Shown: positions 58,861 through 64,000 of the stretch, in pieces | Layout: each line of letters opens with the position of its first letter | Position numbering within the stretch: position 1 is the first letter of the stretch | Origin: Hibiscus mutabilis | Taxonomy: Eukaryota; Streptophyta; Magnoliopsida; Malvales; Malvaceae | Assembly (NCBI GenBank): GCA_019671005.1 | Contig: CM033721.1 | Location: 52,494,864-52,558,863 of the forward strand | Direction: 5' to 3' | DNA: 64,000 nt | Made by a program: the position numbers and the translations under genes | The notes under the pieces: model-generated | What the model was told of the DNA's origin: nothing | What the model saw: the letters and a program-made list of their open reading frames with translations, nothing else | Databases searched by the model: none

Positions 58861-60138
58861 CCGGCTCCTGATGTGATAAACTCGAGCAAGGGCCCGAGAT
58901 TCCTAATGGGTAGAAGTAGGAGCTTGTCCTTGATTCTTTCCTGAAGCTCCCGATTAGGCTAGCTTTGGTCCCTTACTCTAATATGATGGAATAGATGCAG
59001 GATTCGAATTTACTTTAGCTAGAGTCTTGTTCAAATTTTATGGATAGTCTTTAATAAAATGGTCCAATCCCCCACATTGATAACAAGTGTTTGATTGCTT
59101 CCTACAAGGACCCGAATGATAATTTTAACAGAATTTACAGAAACGAGATTGTGATTCTCTTCCAGAGTTCCCCGAACTATCAAAAGATATTGTTGGTGCA
59201 GAGGTTCTAATTATAGTCTGTGGCTTAGGCAAGAAGTTTCCCTTCGGTGGGGAGAATTGCTTAGAAAAGTTCCCTCCTTGGTTCTTGGACATTTTAGATG
59301 ACCAGAAAGGCTTTTTTTCATTCCTCTACCTTTTATCCATCCGAGAGTAATTATCTGTCCTTTTATCAGCTATTTTTAACTTGGCTTTAGTAGCGATTGC
59401 TCGGTTCACTAGATCTTGAAAGTCAAAAATCTCGAGTGCCGTAAACATGGGGCTCAATTCATCGTTAAGGCCATCAATGAACACTCCGCATTTATCTTCT
59501 TCTTTCTTTATATATTCAGACCCATACTTGCAGTACTTGCAAAATTCATTAACATATTGTTCAATGGGCTTCCTTCCTTGCTTCAGATACATGAATCATT
59601 TTTGACGCTCCACAAAGTATTGTTTGCTGATGTATTTCTTCTAGAATTCCTCGAGGAAGAATTCCCAATTGATGGTATGTGCCGGTGCAGTTAGAGTCGT
59701 AGTTTCCCACCAACTTAAGGCTTCATCAGCTAGTAGTGCTAAAACGCATTCAAGTTCGTGTTCATCAGAACACTACAATTGCTTTGTCAAGATCCTGATG
59801 GTAGTCTCCAACCAATATTCTACAACTTCAGGGTTTTCATCGTCCATTCCCTAAAAAGTGTAAGCTCGATGTTGAGCTAACTTATTAATCAGTGCTTTAG
59901 ACTGAGCTGCTACAAGAGTAGGAGGAACATTTTGCTTCAATGAAGCAATGAACTGATTAAACATCTCAGTCATGCTGAGAAAACATTCTCTTTGGACAAG
60001 ATGAGTCTGATGAGCTTCTGGTTGTTGCTCAGCAGCCTTAGGAGGGCTCGATTGCTGCTGTCCCATCCTTACACTTCCTCCTTCGTTGGAGGAACAAGCT
60101 GAGCTCTCAATGTCTCGACCCAAGTGAGTTCCAAACAT
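58861..60138 (-). pseudogene. Gag of the Tekay-type element
   Basis: Minus strand, from about 60138: an N-terminal Gln-rich segment, MDDENPEVVEYWLETT, ALLADEALSWWETT, a core FMYLKQGRKPIEQYVNEFCK (59592 on) and FIDGLNDELSPM. Two zinc-knuckle-like sites follow near 59070-59135: CKFC..H..GPC with a stop inside, and CYQCGGLDHFIKDY, where the last Cys is replaced by Tyr. Several stops and frame changes. The capsid would form particles carrying element RNA; this copy is dead. Confidence 0.85.
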
Positions 60139-60282
60139 TCTGAAAAGGATTCATAAACATTCAAGGGAAGTTTTTAACAAACAAGGTCACAAATATAAGT
60201 TATTTTCAACTCCTAATGGCACTATAAATAGTTGATAAAACAACCTAAAAACCGGTTTAGTCCTAGGATCGACTAAACCTTA

Positions 60283-60298
60283 GCTCTGATTACCAATT
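60283..60298 (-). promoter_or_regulatory. Primer-binding site of the Tekay-type element
   Basis: On the minus strand AATTGGTAATCAGAGC follows the 5' LTR. It matches the initiator tRNA-Met PBS TGGTATCAGAGC except for one inserted A. The same inserted A is present in the PBS at 29687-29700. Confidence 0.8.
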
Positions 60299-61282
60299 TG
60301 TAACATCCTTAGCAAGGCTTAGAAGAAAGCCAAGTAAGGACATTGAAAACAAACAATTCAATGTTATTAAATCGACTACTTAAACTACTAGAAGATGTAA
60401 CATGCATCAACTAGAATATAATCCTTACTTAAAGTACAAGGAAACAATCGGAACAAGCATGGAAACTACAATATAACCAACATTCAAGAAAAACTCATCA
60501 ACTTTACTTCTTAACCGAAAAAGAATTGGGCCAAAATATTGCCTAGCTAACCGATACTTATGAAATTTCATTAGAATTTGTTTCCTAATTAACCACCAAT
60601 TGTGCAATCATACATTACAAGATATTAGACGAATTAAGAAACTAAGATGGAACTCATTAACATGGACTACGAAGTATTTCAAGATTGAACATGCAATAGC
60701 CAACCAATACATTGTATAAGCTTAGATCATTCCACTAGCCCATTTGAATTATATCCAAACATATATCTTTTCATTCTTAATTTAATATGCTAGCCATGTA
60801 TCCAATTTAGTTAACAAGTACGCTATCAAACACCCAGGCAGAAGACATTCATACATGACAAGAACATCACTTTTGCACAACCAGCATAAAAGATCATTTA
60901 AGCATATCTGCAAAACCCTCTCATCTAATCTAGAAGGTATTATCCAACTAAAGAAAGGAGGCAGATTAATTTGATACCCAAGCTAGTATTCGAACAATTA
61001 GAAGAAACCAAATAAGATCAAGCATACTCATCAAGGATACTATTATCATATTACCCCATAATTTGTAATTATGCCAAGCAAAACACTCATCAACTAAGCT
61101 ACTCCCATGATCAACAAAATATCAAAACCAACCATCACATACACTACGATTTTTAGAGGCTATTTACAAACATTATAGGTATTCAAAATATCACGATTTC
61201 GTATTACATTCTAGTACCACCTTCTAGGTGTCTATAACTTAATTACAAAACATACTCTCAATTATAATCTTGTGACCTTGTG
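60299..61282 (-). mobile_element. 5' LTR of the Tekay-type element, interrupted at 61283
   Basis: Begins TGTAACATCCTTAGCAAGGC and follows the left LTR until ATAATCTTGTGACCTTGTG, where left-LTR homology (53485-53500) stops and a new TGTAACATCC starts. The remainder lies outside the window. Confidence 0.85.
61214..61231 (-). repeat. Shared LTR block, diverged copy
   Basis: GTACCACCTTCTAGGTGT, the counterpart of 53433-53450 in the partner LTR with two changes. Confidence 0.6.
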
Positions 61283-62844
61283 TGTAACATCCTAAATTAT
61301 GATTAGAGAAGTGATCATTATTAATTGATAAGGAATTTACTTAAGTGGCTACTTGATAATTTCATGAGTGGCCGATTTGATAGGAATACAAAATTGAAAT
61401 ACTAGATTAAGGTGACTATTTAGCGAACCTTCACAAAACTTAGTATTGCATGGTAATACATAATTTGAGAAGAGCTTAACGATGTGGCCATGCTATGAAG
61501 GAGCCACTTGTATTTAATCTAAGTTTAGTGGGACAAAAATAATCTCATTATCCTTCTCATTCTCCTTAGAAGCCGAAGAAGAGAATTGAGAGAAAAGAAG
61601 AAAAACCTTCATAGCTTGTTTTGGTATCGGGCATATTTTTGAGTGTTTGAGTTATTGTTGTGCCAAATAAAGTAAGTTCCTTCATGCTTGTATCTTTTTT
61701 CTTGAAACTAGGCATGATAATTGATGTTTAGATTCGATTCTTGCTTAATCGTGATTACTATATGAATTAGGAGTTTTGGTCCATAGAATTTTGTAGAATG
61801 GTGAAATTAAGATCGATTGAAACATGTGATTGGTAAAACTAGTAGTTGTAGTGTAAACTTAGAACCTTGAAATGATTTGAATGCTGAAATTTCAAGTATG
61901 GAGTTTATTAGATCAAGTATCGGAATCGAATTGGACATTATAGAACTGTTCGATTGAAGCTGCCCATTAATGAATCTGTTTTGGAATTTGGCATAGCATA
62001 ATTGACTAAATTTTGAGTTGGTGCCTAGAATTGAGCTACTCAAATGTTAAAATTGTAATGAAATTATGAAAATTGATGCTTTGAGTCTTAAAGGCAGCTT
62101 AGACAAATCAAATAAGATCAGAACTGCCCTGTTTCGAACATGACAATAAGTGACTGTTTTGTGAAGAATTGGTTCAATTAACCAATTCATTAAAATGAGC
62201 TAGGTGATAAATTGATAACTATATTGAAGGATGATTACTTAAAGAAATTTTAACAATGTATGTTCCATAGGAAGGTAGTTTATTTGAATAAAAAGGAGCA
62301 TTGAAGTCTAGGAAAGGAAGTTTCGAATTAAGGGAAAGCATTAGGGGACTGTTTTGGTTTTGTTAGATTGTTATGTGAATTGTTTGTCAATGAGCTGATT
62401 CTAATGCTTTACTAATGGTTATTAATCTAGATAAGAAAGGTATTGATCAAAGGGAGGAAAGACAAAAAGAAATAGTGACCCAGAATCAAGAGTAACTCAA
62501 CATAATTGTGAGTATGGCTATGTTTAAATATGCATAGATTGATAATTTAACTCAATTGCTTGACTGATTTGTGAGGCATAAACTGTCTATATATATATAT
62601 GCGTGAGGATTGATATTGCTGCTAAGGTAAGAGTCCATGGTATGTATGGACTTCTGATCATGCATTTTAAATCAAAGATAGGTTAATTGTTATTACATTT
62701 TATGTGGTATCTTGTGGATGAAGTTAGAGATCTTGAAAGGTATTAGAATACCTTGATGACTTAATTTAGAGTTGTAAGAGCCTTGATTAGTTGAGTCCTA
62801 GCTAGATTGGCATGCCAATAGGAAATTTTAAGCTCAGCCTAAAT

Positions 62845-62878
62845 GGACTAAGGTCCCCTGATTGGTACTAAGGTACCC
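62845..62878. repeat. Two short hairpins, mirror of 53977-54008
   Basis: GGACTAAGGTCCCC then GGTACTAAGGTACCC, 19 bp apart; reverse-complement order relative to the chromovirus LTR, as expected for an LTR in the opposite orientation. Confidence 0.7.
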
Positions 62879-63393
62879 TTGAACAAAATTGATGATGATT
62901 AATGTTTCAATGGTAATAGAATTACCAGTGCCTGATGATACTGATTGATTATATATACATTCTAGGATAACAACTGGTCAAGGTCATATTATCCAACTAA
63001 GGTTGCTTGTAATTGATTGAGAGTTAATGAGATTGAATTGTTTAATTACTTGACTTAAATGAGTTGCTTGACAATGTAATTTTCTTCCTTGAAGCCTGCT
63101 ATAAATGTATGATCAATTAAGCTTGAAAAAAAAGCTTCATGTTGATGAATAGGGAGTATGTTACTCAAATGCCGAATGATTAGTAGTAGTCTCGAAGCAG
63201 TACTGTCAAGATTAAATGGCTAAATTATGATCGAGTATTTCATTATCTATGTACTTTAGATGTTAAAGTATGTGACTAGTAACCTAATTACTGACCCTGA
63301 TAATTGTACATGAGAAATTGATTGTTGATCAAGCTTGGGGAAGATTTTGCAAGGTCACCAAAGGCATCAAAGGTATGTTTTGTTTGTTAAATT

Positions 63394-63412
63394 AACTCCT
63401 AGAAGGTGGCAC
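63394..63412 (+). repeat. Shared LTR block
   Basis: AACTCCTAGAAGGTGGCAC, the clearest plus-strand copy; about 60 bp upstream is GGTCACCAAAGG, and TTGATCAAGCTTGG lies about 75 bp upstream, comparable with TTGATCAAGCAC at about 50864. Confidence 0.65.
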
Positions 63413-64000
63413 TAGTTTGGAATGTTAGGCTATAATATTTTGTCTATTATAAGGGGTTTGTAAATAGTAACTCATTAAGGGCTTGTCAATATATACATAT
63501 ATATCTATGTGTTTGGCCTAATGTGCTTATTAGTGGTTGTTTTTGCTTGACTTGACTTGGTTGCTAAATTCGAATGATTTAGGAGATATTATAAGCTTAT
63601 TTTATCGAATGAAAGATGATGATATATGACTTTATAATGGTTGTGTGTAATTAAAGTATGTGAATACCTATTGAGTCAAGAATCGAATTGAGCAATGCAT
63701 GTTTAACTTATCAAACGATTACAAAGTTGGAAATCCCTTTTGTCCTTGTAAAATTGGTTAGACCACATTGTTAGGAAAGTTTTGGATTCTTGTTATTACG
63801 AAATGATCTTAAAATGAATAATTTGGTATACCTTGCATATATTTGTTCTTAATCGAGTATTATATCCTAAAATAATGGATTTACTTGTGATTCACATACT
63901 TGATAAGTTTAAAGTTTGAAATGATCACATGTCTTCTATCTTCATGTATAACGTCTGTTATGTGTTATCTTTGATACTTGTAGATTATATGTTCGAATGT

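Larger units (their letters stand above)
61283..64000 (+). mobile_element. Plus-oriented LTR inserted in the chromovirus 5' LTR, runs off the window
   Basis: Starts TGTAACATCCTAAATTATG. A purine-rich leader-like region (GAGAATTGAGAGAAAAGAAG) lies near 61580-61600. It contains TTGGCATGCCAA (62807-62818), the hairpins GGACTAAGGTCCCC and GGTACTAAGGTACCC (62845-62878), and the shared block AACTCCTAGAAGGTGGCAC (63394-63412). No coding domain in the visible 2.7 kb. Expected target repeat is TTGTG (61278-61282). Confidence 0.7.

Noticed and set aside
52517..61282. Active Tekay-type retrotransposon
   Set aside because: Domain order is complete, but nonsense codons, frameshifts, a lost zinc-knuckle cysteine and an interrupted 5' LTR rule out autonomy.

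Overview
The window is plant nuclear DNA, most likely from a eudicot. The evidence is an intron-bearing FAR1-RELATED SEQUENCE gene (closest in my memory to Arabidopsis FRS8) surrounded by Ty3/gypsy LTR retrotransposons of plant lineages (Tat/Ogre-like, Athila-like, Tekay/Del-like chromovirus), primer-binding sites matching plant initiator tRNA-Met, and long AT-rich LTRs. The species cannot be named from the sequence. No bacterial, organellar, rRNA or tRNA genes were seen.

Layout. 1-8640: 3' part of a decayed Tat-lineage element (RNase H and integrase, purine-rich 3' region, 3' LTR), with an unrelated 2.7-kb solo LTR (1528-4263) inserted just after the last pol codons. 8641-13920: the only non-transposon island. 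It holds an AT-rich spacer, a 424-bp inverted-repeat element and the FRS8-like gene on the minus strand (10258-13000, two exons, two single-base frameshifts). 13921-20120: Athila-like remnant (gag/protease, a scrap of RT, a plant-transposon-protein-like domain, PPT, 3' LTR). 20121-38324: pieces of two LTRs, the second split by a 16-kb insertion (21184-37439, TSD GGAAC). That insertion is a long minus-oriented LTR-type sequence with no coding capacity, itself hit by three insertions of one family whose LTRs run TGATACATGC...CTATCA. Two of the three are palindromic (25277-27395; 28486-30944). The third is a short element encoding only a protease (32633-36551). 38325-52516: another minus-oriented LTR, split by a plus-oriented LTR of related type (42244-52081), which is split in turn by a gag-only element of the TGATACATGC family (43041-47819). 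52517-61282: a nearly complete but degenerate Tekay-type chromovirus on the minus strand. Its 5' LTR is interrupted at 61283 by yet another plus-oriented LTR that runs off the window.

How it fits together. The FRS8-like gene is the only candidate host gene; its product would be a nuclear protein descended from a MULE transposase. The rest is layered retrotransposon insertion, typical of gene-poor chromatin. Insertion order can be read from 5-bp target-site duplications: GGAAC, CTTTC, CACAC and GATTA are exact, AATCC/AATTC is imperfect, and ATGTA/ATGCG is decayed.

The least ordinary signals are inside the LTRs. (a) Three loci carry palindromic decamers of type GTATCGATAC, always in pairs 18-21 bp apart, with one pair showing compensatory changes. 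(b) Two insertions have LTRs in inverted orientation, one bounded by a perfect TSD. (c) Short motifs are shared by otherwise dissimilar LTRs (CTCCTAGAAGGTGGCAC, TTGGCATGCCAA, GGGACCGTAGTCC). (d) Two small elements each keep a different fragment of a polyprotein but share the same C-terminal tail, which reads on into the LTR.
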